31,316 nt of DNA from Desulfobacterales bacterium (GTDB taxonomy: Bacteria; Desulfobacterota; Desulfobacteria; Desulfobacterales; 4be13): positions 12,877 to 44,192 of the forward strand of contig JAOZRQ010000002.1 in NCBI GenBank assembly GCA_029940115.1, in the 5' to 3' direction. Made by a program: the position numbers and the translations under genes. Position 1 is the first letter of the stretch; the number at the start of each line of letters is the position of its first letter. Positions 9,089-15,410 of the stretch are shown here, one piece after another. Below the pieces are notes generated by a model, which worked only from the letters and a program-made list of their open reading frames with translations, was not told where the DNA came from and did not search any database.

Positions 9089-10327
9089 TTAGTTCGTCTT
9101 GTCAACAACTGAGTAGCTTATCCGCTTTTGTGTCAGATTTCGTGTCATAGCGTTTTGAATATTCTCATATATGTCATTCAGCAACACTTGGTCATCTTTG
9201 GTTCCTTCAAGCAGACTCCACTCAATGGGAATTATCTCAAATGGGGATTCAGATATCAGGGCCAAAATCTCCTCTTTTCCTGACGGCCCGGTTACTTTCA
9301 ATTTAAGGTCCGAATGATCTCCGGAGATGGTGTGTTTCTTTTTGGCCCGTACCCTCTGATTCTGAGAATGCGTATTGGGAAACAGTTGAATCAGGTCCCC
9401 TCCGCTGGTCATGTTGATCAGCACCAGATAGCAGTCTTTGTCTGATTGAAAATGCAGGGAGATGAAATCACCGATGCCAAATTCCCGTTTATTTGTCCAT
9501 AGTTGAAAAAAATCGGCCTCTCTCCCTTCAGCAAGGGCAGTCAGTTTTTCCCTTACCCGCTCACTGGTGACTTTTGGGGGATCAGACGGAGGCAGGCGCG
9601 GGACAAAATGAAGAACACCTGCCAGCAAAGCGAATGTGAGAAGCAATCCGAGAGCCAGCTTTCCAAAATACCGTCTGTCAAACGATTCACTCGCTGGTTT
9701 TTCAAAGAGAACATCTGCCAGCAGTTCCACTTCGTTTCCCAACACCTTCAAAATCGTCTTCTTTTCAAAAACATTACGCTTTTTCAGAGAGGGGAACTGC
9801 CGAAGGCTCAACACTTGAACCCCTTTTTCCTCAAGCAGGGAGGCATGTTTTTCCATTCTGATGTTTGCTGTCGGGATGATAAACAGATTGTCTCTGTTTT
9901 TTTCAGACAAAAACGCTCTCAATTTGATATCGAATCCCTTGCCATCTACCCGGACCAGTTGCGGTGTGTCTTTTCTGATATCAAGGCTTCCCGTACACCA
10001 GATGTCACCATCCTTTTTGCTGTCAGGCCATCTGAGTTTCCGAGAGCGGCTGACAAGGACAAGCAAATATGCCAAATCGAGTGAGTCTCCTTGGTATTTT
10101 GCGTCATGTTCATCCTTTGCCTCATATATTTCCCGTTCCGAATCAAAGGATTCCGGAGCGAGCATTTCAGCGATGGTCCTCACGGTACTCTTATTCGGAC
10201 TGTTGGGGACGGCACGTTCATATCCGGTTTCCGGAACTTCCCTTGGCAAAAGAGCCGCATACCTTCCACAACCCACAAATTTGTCCTCCCTGGCCAGTAT
10301 GTTGGGATATGCGAAGTGATGAAGCAT
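9089..10327 (-). CDS. Membrane protein: Lon-like (S16-fold) domain, one TM helix, DUF4384
   Basis: A 412-residue protein. I chose the ATG at 10327 because it overlaps the upstream TAA by one base (TAATG) and has AGAGG just before it; an ATG 11 codons upstream is less likely. Residues ~75-165 resemble the Lon protease proteolytic domain: QGDSLDLAYLLVL resembles Lon's GPSAGxA helix, WCTGSLDIRK resembles TGEITLRG, GKGFDIKLRA resembles GGLKEKLLAA, and NLFIIPTANIRM resembles the ViiPkeN strand. Ser82 and Lys135 align with the Lon Ser-Lys dyad, 53 residues apart here against 43 in E. coli Lon, with insertions between. A TM helix follows at ~222-243, then a DUF4384 domain (~284-365; GDFISLHFQSDKDCYLVLINMTSGG). 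No AAA+ domain is present. The topology would put DUF4384 on the other side of the membrane. The Lon relation is from motif reading only. Confidence 0.7.
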   Translation of the reverse strand: MLHHFAYPNILAREDKFVGCGRYAALLPREVPETGYERAVPNSPNKSTVRTIAEMLAPESFDSEREIYEAKDEHDAKYQGDSLDLAYLLVLVSRSRKLRWPDSKKDGDIWCTGSLDIRKDTPQLVRVDGKGFDIKLRAFLSEKNRDNLFIIPTANIRMEKHASLLEEKGVQVLSLRQFPSLKKRNVFEKKTILKVLGNEVELLADVLFEKPASESFDRRYFGKLALGLLLTFALLAGVLHFVPRLPPSDPPKVTSERVREKLTALAEGREADFFQLWTNKREFGIGDFISLHFQSDKDCYLVLINMTSGGDLIQLFPNTHSQNQRVRAKKKHTISGDHSDLKLKVTGPSGKEEILALISESPFEIIPIEWSLLEGTKDDQVLLNDIYENIQNAMTRNLTQKRISYSVVDKTN

Positions 10328-10902
10328 TACACCGCCTCTAAAAGAATGGATATTCCCCATCTTTCATCTGAAGGGTCAAATCCCAAGTCATCATACTCGA
10401 ATTCGGCTTTGCCTTCCAGTTCAGTTCCCAGAGAAAGTTCGGAAAAGGTTTCCTGTGTGTCAGGATTTGTGAATCGGGCCCATAACCTGCTGCTCGACGT
10501 GATATTGGCATTCCATGACAGCTTCAGGAAAGGAGGGACATCATCACTTTTCCCCCGCCAGTAACAGGAAATATTGATATATTCACCATAATCCATCTTA
10601 AATGGATGCTCCTGCTCAGACATGGCGGAGGCGGTCAGTGGCTCACCAGCCAGAGGGAACACACATGACTCCGATATCCATGTGATGATTTTCTCCACCT
10701 TCGATTTTAAGGCTGACGAAGCAAGCGTTTTGGCAAGTTTTGAATGGAATCCCTCGACATCTGCCCCCATATCGCGCAATTCCTTACGGACATCTTCGAT
10801 GGGCATGGCGTCAATGATATCTGGATCAGAGGCCATTTCTTCACAAAAATTCTCTATCCATGCAAAAGCCTCCCGGTTCATTTCATTGTCTGCTTTGGAC
10901 AT
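10327..10902 (-). CDS. Unrecognised 191-aa protein between sigma factor and Lon-like gene
   Basis: Not a family I can name. The start is well set by GGGAGGA before the ATG. The first ~75 residues are predicted helical and acidic (IPD/VRKELRDMGADVEGF-like text); the second half is beta-rich with aromatic strands (YINISCYWRG, PPFLKLSWNANI, LWARFTNPDT) and ends WGISILLEAV. There is no signal peptide or TM segment, so it is probably cytoplasmic. Its stop overlaps the next gene's start by one base, so it is coupled to the Lon-like protein. By position it could be a regulator or partner of the sigma factor, as DUF1822 proteins are next to cyanobacterial sigma factors. That is inference; no sequence match is claimed. 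Confidence 0.8.
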   Translation of the reverse strand: MSKADNEMNREAFAWIENFCEEMASDPDIIDAMPIEDVRKELRDMGADVEGFHSKLAKTLASSALKSKVEKIITWISESCVFPLAGEPLTASAMSEQEHPFKMDYGEYINISCYWRGKSDDVPPFLKLSWNANITSSSRLWARFTNPDTQETFSELSLGTELEGKAEFEYDDLGFDPSDERWGISILLEAV

Positions 10903-11200
10903 AATATCCTCCCATGTAAATTGAATATTGAATATTGAAAATTGAACATTGGCTTGTGTGCCATGCTTGGATTTTCATCTGTGCATGTGTCGTCGGCGAC
11001 ATCATGGCCAAATCGATGGTTGTCTGTTGTCAGTTGGTTGTGTGGCGGGTTTCTTCTCACGGCATGCATGTTTTGTCGTCTTGGGCGACATCATGGATTC
11101 CTCCATGTAAACTGTAAATCGAAAACTCGACAGATTTACATACGGTTCACATCCATCTGTAACTGACCATCAGTTTCAAGTTTCAGCATCGCTTCTTTGT
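10903..11200. other. 298-bp spacer with short repeats between sigma gene and 191-aa gene
   Basis: The segment next to the 191-aa gene (10920-10947) is made of tandem TTGAATA/TTGAAAA-type units. Further on, two copies of a GGCGACATCATGG motif (near 10995-11007 and 11084-11096, plus-strand reading) mark repeated ATGATGTCGCC sequence on the minus strand. The length and repeats suggest that the 191-aa gene may have its own promoter rather than relying on read-through from the sigma gene. No terminator was seen. Confidence 0.5.
11002..11094 (-). CDS. Possible 30-codon small ORF with strong RBS
   Basis: Reading minus strand, ATGGAGGAATCC precedes two ATGs at 11094 and 11091, and a 30-codon frame runs to TGA at 11004-11002. 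The leader plus first codons (TTTACATGGAGG, then ATG-ATGTC) resemble the leader and start of the 191-aa gene (TTTACATGGGAGG, then ATGTCC). It may be a decayed duplicate of that gene start rather than a real peptide. The product is basic and has no recognisable features. Confidence 0.2.
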   Translation of the reverse strand: MMSPKTTKHACREKKPATQPTDNRQPSIWP

Positions 11201-11803
11201 TCAACTTCTTAATTCTTTCTTGTACTTCTTCGCCCGGGCTTTCATTCGCCTGTATGCGTTATAAATGTCCTTATTAATATCCAAACTGAGGGCTTTGGCT
11301 ATATCTCTCGGTTTGGCTTCCGGGTGATCCAATCTGTATTCCACTATTTTTAAAAGCTGTGGATCATCCGAAAAGTAGCTAAGAATTTTCTCACGCAAAC
11401 CGGATGCATCCATCTTGTCAATGATTTCATCTTCGGGAGTTTTTGCCGGGTCATCAGACGGATCCATGCTCCTTCCAGAAGGCATGGAAGGATACTCTGG
11501 CTCAAAGTCCCCTTGGCTGGTCTGCTTCAGCTTCTCCCTTTTGGATTTCTCCGCAATATGGCTCACCGTGCCTCTGACAATGTTAAACAGAGAGCCTATG
11601 AACAGGCTTTTGGTATCTGTAGGACAGCGTCTTCTGCCATCCAGCAGCTTTACAACAGCCTCATGAAGAAGGTCGTCAGGATCCGGGGCTCCCGGTATTC
11701 TCTGAAGTTGCCCTCCGAATCGTCTCCGAAGATTCAACCTTAATCTGTCCCAATCATCAGAGGTCATCAACCTATCCAAATCGTCAGGGGTCATGTTTCC
11801 CAT
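11201..11803 (-). CDS. Sigma-70 family RNA polymerase sigma factor (ECF-like)
   Basis: Directs RNA polymerase to a specific promoter set. With the ATG at 11803 the protein has 200 residues. This start has AAGGA nine bases upstream, whereas the ATG at 11821 (six codons longer) has none. Region 2 is seen as DPDDLLHEAVVKLL...LFIGSLFNIVRGTVSHIAEK (residues ~40-85). A charged linker rich in Pro/Ser/Asp follows, then region 4 as LLKIVEYRLDHP...PRDIAKALSLDINKDIYNAYRRM (residues ~150-195). No classical zinc-binding anti-sigma gene follows. A promoter-like box shared with other genes lies over its 5' end (11814-11843), which suggests autoregulation. It heads the minus-strand cluster with the 191-aa, Lon-like and CHAT genes. 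Confidence 0.87.
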   Translation of the reverse strand: MGNMTPDDLDRLMTSDDWDRLRLNLRRRFGGQLQRIPGAPDPDDLLHEAVVKLLDGRRRCPTDTKSLFIGSLFNIVRGTVSHIAEKSKREKLKQTSQGDFEPEYPSMPSGRSMDPSDDPAKTPEDEIIDKMDASGLREKILSYFSDDPQLLKIVEYRLDHPEAKPRDIAKALSLDINKDIYNAYRRMKARAKKYKKELRS

Positions 11804-11813
11804 GGCACATTTT

Positions 11814-11843
11814 CCTTTCATTATTATAATGCCGATTATTCAG
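11814..11843 (-). promoter_or_regulatory. Copy of the repeated promoter-like box at the 5' end of the sigma gene
   Basis: On the minus strand this reads CTGAA-TAAT-CGGCA-T-TATAAT-AATGAAAGG. It matches the boxes of the 12404-12774 array (CTGAT-N4-CGGCA-TACAAT or TTCGAT-AATGAAAGG) with identical spacing up to CGGCA and one extra base after it. TATAAT lies 11828-11823, about 20 bases before the ATG at 11803. This would fit a promoter read by the sigma factor itself; that function is inference. Confidence 0.5.
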
Positions 11844-11903
11844 GCATTTTGGCAGACTGAAGAAAAAAAACATCGCTGAAATGCATAATCCAAAGACACT
11901 TTC

Positions 11904-11932
11904 ATAATGGAAGAATGGATGAAAAATGTCAA
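11904..11932 (-). promoter_or_regulatory. Sigma-70-type promoter upstream of the sigma factor gene
   Basis: Minus strand: a perfect -35 TTGACA (11932-11927), a 17-bp spacer, and CATTAT (11909-11904, 4 of 6 to TATAAT). Transcription would begin about 80-95 bases before the sigma gene start. It provides a housekeeping route into the minus-strand cluster, besides the box at 11814-11843. Confidence 0.55.
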
Positions 11933-11939
11933 GTTTTTT

Positions 11940-12403
11940 TTCATCCTCTGACATGATGGCATGTCAGACAACATTCAAAATTTGCCAAAAGAGGAGACAT
12001 GAGGAGACATATACATTCCTCAGTGGAAAAAGCCAACCAGCAGACATGCTGCCAAGTCAGAAAAAATCATGGGGCGTTGTGGCTTCCCCTCATCACATTC
12101 CATGTGTTGCCCTCTCGGTAAGCGTTTTCTTGATCTTGCCCATTTTCCCGGTGACATCACGCAACCCACTGACCTGACCCATTGAGTCTCAAATCGTCCA
12201 AAAAAGGTCAGCCCACCACAAATCTGGCCGAAAGCTTGAACGGGAAAATGGGAATGCGCCCTGGAAAGTCCTTGGGATGCTCCCGACGAATTGACAAATC
12301 CGCCGGAAAGCCTTGGGATTTGTCAATTCTAAGCGGAGATTTCCATCTACTGAATTTCCGTTCTTCATGGGAATGCAAGAGTAAGCTTCGTTTAATCCTT
12401 AAT
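11940..12403. other. 464-bp AT-rich non-coding stretch, no convincing gene
   Basis: Lies between the divergent sigma gene and the plus-strand box array. A 76-codon plus-strand frame at 12182-12412 has no RBS or family features and runs through an inverted repeat and into the array, so I do not call it. The stretch holds two similar segments, GGAAAGTCCTTGGGAT (from ~12263) and GGAAAGCCTTGGGAT (from ~12305), and the inverted repeat listed separately. Confidence 0.5.
12288..12329. repeat. Perfect 14-bp inverted repeat
   Basis: GAATTGACAAATCC at 12288-12301 is mirrored by GGATTTGTCAATTC at 12316-12329, with a 14-base loop. It could be an operator or a hairpin in a transcript. No T-tract follows, so a terminator is unlikely. 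Confidence 0.7.
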
Positions 12404-12774
12404 AAGTCCTGATTGATCGGCATACCATAGTGAAGAGGGTGGTCGCCGATTTTTCAGCGCATGGAAAATATTTTTGCAAAAAGTTCTGATTGATCGGCAT
12501 ACCACAGTGTAAAGGGTGGTTGCCGATCTTTTAGTTCATGGAAAATGTTTTTGCCATTGTTTGCAAAAAGTTCTGATTGGTCGGCATACCATAGTGAGAA
12601 GGGGGTAAATTCTGCTGGTTTGCCGATTTTTTCAACATCTGAAAATATTTTTTGTCATTGTTCGCAAAAAATTCTGATTCATCGGCATTCGATAATGAAA
12701 GGGATGGAAAAAAAATCAACATCCGAAAATGCAAAAAATTCTGATTCACCAGCATACAATAATGAAACCAGAAA
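12404..12774 (+). repeat. Tandem array of five degenerate promoter-like boxes
   Basis: Five direct copies start at 12404, 12481, 12568, 12669 and 12736 (intervals 77, 87, 101, 67). The core is (T)TCTGATTGATCGGCATACC, followed by ATAGTGAA-type sequence; copies 2-5 have GCAAAAA upstream at fixed distance (TTGCAA in copies 2 and 3). Copies 1-3 also carry a downstream arm (GGTCGCCGAT, GGTTGCCGATC, GGTTTGCCGAT) that pairs with the core. Between cores lie CATGGAAAATRTTTTTG segments. The last copy has TACAAT at 12755-12760, 37 bases before the ATG at 12798. The same box recurs at 15411 and, on the minus strand, at 11814-11843. It is probably regulatory (promoter or operator repeats); the alternative is simple tandem duplication of mobile DNA. 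Confidence 0.8.
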
Positions 12775-12797
12775 AAACGCAAAATAAGGAGATTGTC

Positions 12798-12998
12798 ATG
12801 TCCGAGCGATGTCCATATTGTAACTCAGGAAAAGTTGTCGAAATAAAAACGACCGTTACATCCCATGAGTATATCTGTCGATCTTGCGAAAAAAGGTGGG
12901 AAGAAACTCATGTGGGAGGTCAGGTTCTCAAAGCCGGGGGAGCCTTATTGTCAGGAGCACTTGCTATCTTTTTGCTGATGGGAGGTGATGACAGTTAG
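12798..12998 (+). CDS. Small zinc-ribbon protein with C-terminal membrane helix
   Basis: A 66-residue protein; the start is set by AAGGAG (12785-12790). Cys5-x2-Cys8 and Cys27-x2-Cys30 form a zinc-ribbon-type pair, with CEKRW after the second. Residues ~44-62 (GGALLSGALAIFLLMGG) form a short membrane helix, so the ribbon is probably tethered to the membrane. It is the first gene after the box array and probably its direct target. Function unknown. Confidence 0.75.
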   Translation: MSERCPYCNSGKVVEIKTTVTSHEYICRSCEKRWEETHVGGQVLKAGGALLSGALAIFLLMGGDDS

Positions 12999-13267
12999 AC
13001 GGTTCCTAAAAATCCCTCCCCATTTGCTGCCAGTCCGTATCGCTTTAGAAAAATTCGGCATTTTCTACGGACCGCACTTTGGACCGTTATGGGTTAGCAA
13101 AAACATAACAGATATAACAGACTTGTTTGCAAAGTGTAGAATTTTTGAAATTTTCGTTTTGAAAAATCGCAAACTAAATCAGTAAAATCAAGCGATTCTA
13201 CGGTTTTCGTTCAGACACTAAGTGCCAAGACATGTACTTACAATGTAGCAAGAGAGGAGGAGGAAGG

Positions 13268-13717
13268 ATGGCAATAAAGGATTCAAAAGAACTTGGCAAA
13301 GCCATAAAAAGGGGAGATGACGTAATTATAGTTGAAGGAGATTTGGCAAAGTCAACTGTAAGGATTTATGCGACAGGAAAAGTAGCTTGGGCGGTTTGTT
13401 TAGGAGCCATCACTGTCACAGTGACAGTCTATTTGGCAGGAGGAGCAGGAGGAGCGGCGGCAACAGGAGCGGCGGCAACAGGCGCTGGGCATCTGACATT
13501 TGCGAGCGCTGCTACCGGAGGGCTTGCCGCGGCTGGCGTAGCAGGGGTAGCCGCTGCAAGCGGAGGAGCTGCTGCCACCATTCTTGGGATACCAGCATTG
13601 ACCACAGCGATAGCGGTGGCAGTTGCTGCTGGTGGGGTTGGTGCTTTGAATACCTTGCGAAACGGCTATAAAATTACCGAAAAGTCATCTAATAGGGTGA
13701 CATTGAAAAGAAGGTAG
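13268..13717 (+). CDS. Ala/Gly-rich glycine-zipper membrane protein
   Basis: A 149-residue protein starting after a strong AGGAGGAGGAAGG tract. The first ~35 residues are soluble, with a short beta-type segment (DVIIVEGDLAKSTVRIYATG). Residues ~38-125 are almost all A/G/V/T/I, forming several glycine-zipper membrane segments. The C-terminus is basic (YKITEKSSNRVTLKRR). No family is recognised. It resembles small pore-forming or bacteriocin-like membrane proteins only in composition. An alternative start at 13232 would add 12 residues without an RBS. Confidence 0.7.
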   Translation: MAIKDSKELGKAIKRGDDVIIVEGDLAKSTVRIYATGKVAWAVCLGAITVTVTVYLAGGAGGAAATGAAATGAGHLTFASAATGGLAAAGVAGVAAASGGAAATILGIPALTTAIAVAVAAGGVGALNTLRNGYKITEKSSNRVTLKRR

Positions 13718-13723
13718 CCATAG

Positions 13724-13803
13724 GAAGGTGTTTGAAAATTCTGCCCGTGTCCTTTTGCCATGCCCAGCTTCGGGGACAGGCAAGGTGGGTTTCAAACACC
13801 TTC
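13724..13803. repeat. 80-bp hairpin element with perfect 14-bp terminal inverted repeats
   Basis: GAAGGTGTTTGAAA (13724-13737) is mirrored by TTTCAAACACCTTC (13790-13803). A second, imperfect inner stem pairs TGCCCGTGTCC with GGGGACAGGCA. TA dinucleotides flank the element (the left one separated by a G), as in short non-autonomous elements of the IS630/Tc1 type. It could also act as a terminator-like structure behind the glycine-zipper gene. Confidence 0.65.
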
Positions 13804-13819
13804 TAAGTGTAAGGCTTAT

Positions 13820-13870
13820 GCTCTCACTCTTGATCTTGCTCGTGTTCATTGAGAGCAGGAGCAAGTTCAA
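13820..13870 (+). promoter_or_regulatory. Two interleaved inverted repeats in the leader of the His-rich gene
   Basis: GCTCTCA (13820-13826) pairs with TGAGAGC (13850-13856), and TTGATCTTGCTC (13830-13841) pairs imperfectly with GAGCAAGTTCAA (13859-13870). The pairings cross, so a transcript could form a pseudoknot or switch between two hairpins ahead of the ribosome binding site at ~13890. A regulatory role is speculative. Confidence 0.35.
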
Positions 13871-13903
13871 TCTCTCAAACCAAATTGCTTGGAGGATTTG
13901 AAA

Positions 13904-14149
13904 ATGCCAGTAAGAGAAATGTCGAAGGAAATGTCAAGGGAATTGATACGCAGGGACCATGTTCCTCATCTGCATGCACATGCACATCCCCCTCATCACT
14001 TGCCTGATTTGTCACAAATGGGGTCATCAGGGGACAGCAGCGGTTTGCTGGCGGTGATGGGTGCCTCCATGGCTGTTCATCCCGTTGGCTGGGCAATTGG
14101 CGGACTGGCCGCAGCAGGCGTGTTGGCATACCTCATTTTCAAGGATTGA
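13904..14149 (+). CDS. Small His-rich protein with C-terminal membrane helix
   Basis: An 81-residue protein; GGAGGA eight bases upstream sets the start. Residues 19-32 hold seven histidines (HVPHLHAHAHPPHH), a likely metal-binding stretch. The C-terminal part, LLAVMGASMAVHPVGWAI followed by GGLAAAGVLAYLIF, is hydrophobic and glycine-rich, giving one or two membrane passes. No family is recognised. Its neighbours are other small membrane proteins. Confidence 0.7.
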   Translation: MPVREMSKEMSRELIRRDHVPHLHAHAHPPHHLPDLSQMGSSGDSSGLLAVMGASMAVHPVGWAIGGLAAAGVLAYLIFKD

Positions 14150-14291
14150 TGGCGGGATGCACTGCTGGCGGGATTTGGTGAGGCAGAAACTCTGTGTCGA
14201 AACTGATGACGGGTTTCGCTTCGTCGATCTCATGCAATCATAAGACAATTGGCATTCTGTCCCAGTTTTCCCTCTGTGCGATCAGGCAAGC

Positions 14292-14337
14292 GGTCAGCGG
14301 CAAGCGATCGCCCGCCGCAGGCCGCCCGCCGCTGACC
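14292..14337. repeat. GC-rich inverted repeat
   Basis: GGTCAGCGGC (14292-14301) is mirrored by GCCGCTGACC (14328-14337); the loop contains a GCGATCGC palindrome and further GCCGCC units. No T-tract follows. It probably belongs to the palindromic intergenic repeats, or acts as an RNA hairpin between the flanking small genes. Confidence 0.65.
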
Positions 14338-14375
14338 TCTAACCGCACAGGTCGAAAAATTTAGGAGGTGATAAA

Positions 14376-14576
14376 ATGAAAACTTCAGAGGATCACGTCT
14401 GGAAACCCGGGATGCCCCTAGCGCAATTGACGGACAGACGACAATCCAAAGGGCCGGACATCATTGCCTTCAACACGATCTTCCAGGAAGCCATCAGGCA
14501 TGACTGTAGCTGTCACGGAAGAGAAGGCTGGGAAAACACAGACTATGCTCGTGAATCATTGCATGGTCTGTCATAG
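14376..14576 (+). CDS. Small hypothetical protein
   Basis: A 66-residue hydrophilic protein after an ideal TAGGAGGTGATAAA ribosome binding site. It has two close cysteines (DCSCHG) in the second half and no signal peptide or membrane segment. Not recognised. The strong RBS and the matching orientation of its neighbours support a real gene. Confidence 0.55.
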   Translation: MKTSEDHVWKPGMPLAQLTDRRQSKGPDIIAFNTIFQEAIRHDCSCHGREGWENTDYARESLHGLS

Positions 14577-14679
14577 TGTCTGAAAGAGGAAAGCTCTGAA
14601 TTTCTCATGGCTTATTCTGCAAGAAAGGAGGTGATGCCCGGAGAAAATAACTTATCGCTTTGACGGAAATACTTTGATC

Positions 14680-14851
14680 AATTGTAAACTAGGCCGTCTA
14701 AAACGCTGGTTTTCAGCCATGTTTTTTGCCCGACCTTCGGGCCCGACCATGTCGTCCCAATCACTTGTCCTGACAGGATTTGGCGCGGACAGTAGCGGGC
14801 CCAAAAATTGGCCAAGCAAAATTGGCTGATTTAGACGGCCTAATTGTAAAC
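14680..14851. mobile_element. MITE-like element with 12-bp TIRs and 10-bp flanking direct repeats
   Basis: AGGCCGTCTAAA (14691-14702) and TTTAGACGGCCT (14830-14841) are perfect terminal inverted repeats of a ~151-bp element. It is flanked on both sides by AATTGTAAAC (14680-14689 and 14842-14851), a likely target-site duplication. The interior has weaker self-complementarity and no ORF worth calling. Removing the element and one flank rejoins TTTGATCAATTGTAAACC to the ribosome binding site of the gene at 14873. The insertion therefore fell into that gene's leader. Confidence 0.8.
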
Positions 14852-14872
14852 CATCAAGAAGGAGGGATATTT

Positions 14873-15217
14873 ATGATGAGCAAACTTATCCAAAATCCGC
14901 TTCGAGGTGTTCTGGCATGTGCTCTCGTTCTGTCGTTTCTGCTTGCCGCATATCCTGCAAATGCCGGAGACAGAACCGTGACCATGAAGTTCCTCAAGGG
15001 CTTCGGAGAGGACAGCAGCAATGGTCTGAATTACAAAATCCTGGTTCAGAGCCTGGAGACCGGCAACCGCTACTTTGTCTGGTATTACCACTCTCTCAAT
15101 CTTGTCGAGGGCCAGAATGTTGTGATCACCATTGACAGATGGGACGACTGGAAGACCATCAGCAATCTCAGAAATGGGAAGGAGCAGGGAGTGCGAAAGG
15201 TGATCAGGGTTGACTAA
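14873..15217 (+). CDS. Small secreted hypothetical protein
   Basis: A 114-residue protein; AAGGAGGG precedes ATG-ATG at 14873/14876. Residues 1-~35 form a clear signal peptide ending YPANAGD (cleavage after ANA). The mature ~80 residues are beta-rich with charged edges (MKFLKGFGEDSSNGLNYKI, VVITIDRWDDW). Not recognised. It is followed by a good terminator. The MITE-like element separates it from upstream sequence, so its promoter may be altered or supplied by the element. Confidence 0.75.
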   Translation: MMSKLIQNPLRGVLACALVLSFLLAAYPANAGDRTVTMKFLKGFGEDSSNGLNYKILVQSLETGNRYFVWYYHSLNLVEGQNVVITIDRWDDWKTISNLRNGKEQGVRKVIRVD

Positions 15218-15252
15218 GCGAGGGTGCCAAGCTACTGGGAACAATCAACTGG

Positions 15253-15284
15253 GCGGACGCTTCTTTGCAGAGGTGTCCGCTTTT
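15253..15284 (+). terminator. Rho-independent terminator after the secreted protein gene
   Basis: GCGGAC (15253-15258) pairs with GTCCGC (15275-15280), followed by TTTT. It lies 35 bases past the stop codon at 15217. Confidence 0.65.
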
Positions 15285-15410
15285 CACAGACCTTTGAGCG
15301 TGCCGAATTTTCGCACCCTTAACGATCCGCTCCTTGACCGCTTCAAAGGCCTTCTCCACCACCTATCAAAAAGCCTCTTTCTTTGGGTGAAAGAAATTTC
15401 CTTTGCCAAA

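Noticed and set aside
9503..10084. 193-codon plus-strand frame opposite the Lon-like gene
   Set aside because: Antisense shadow; the minus-strand frame has recognisable DUF4384 and Lon-like motifs and a coupled start.
12182..12412. 76-codon plus-strand frame
   Set aside because: No ribosome binding site or family features; it crosses an inverted repeat and the first array copy.
12404..12774. CRISPR array
   Set aside because: Only five degenerate copies, intervals of 67-101 bases, and the sequence between cores is itself similar from copy to copy rather than unique spacers; no cas genes.
12985..13185. 66-codon plus-strand frame after the zinc-ribbon gene
   Set aside because: Overlaps the end of the real gene, has no separate RBS and runs through AT-rich intergenic sequence.
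14304..14311. GCGATCGC as a cyanobacterial HIP1-type signature
   Set aside because: A single occurrence inside a GC-rich hairpin; not enough to suggest cyanobacterial origin.
14633..14662. Nine-codon ORF after AAAGGAGGTG
   Set aside because: The RBS is excellent but the ORF is very short and lies just before the MITE-like element; possibly the disrupted start of a lost gene, but this cannot be supported.
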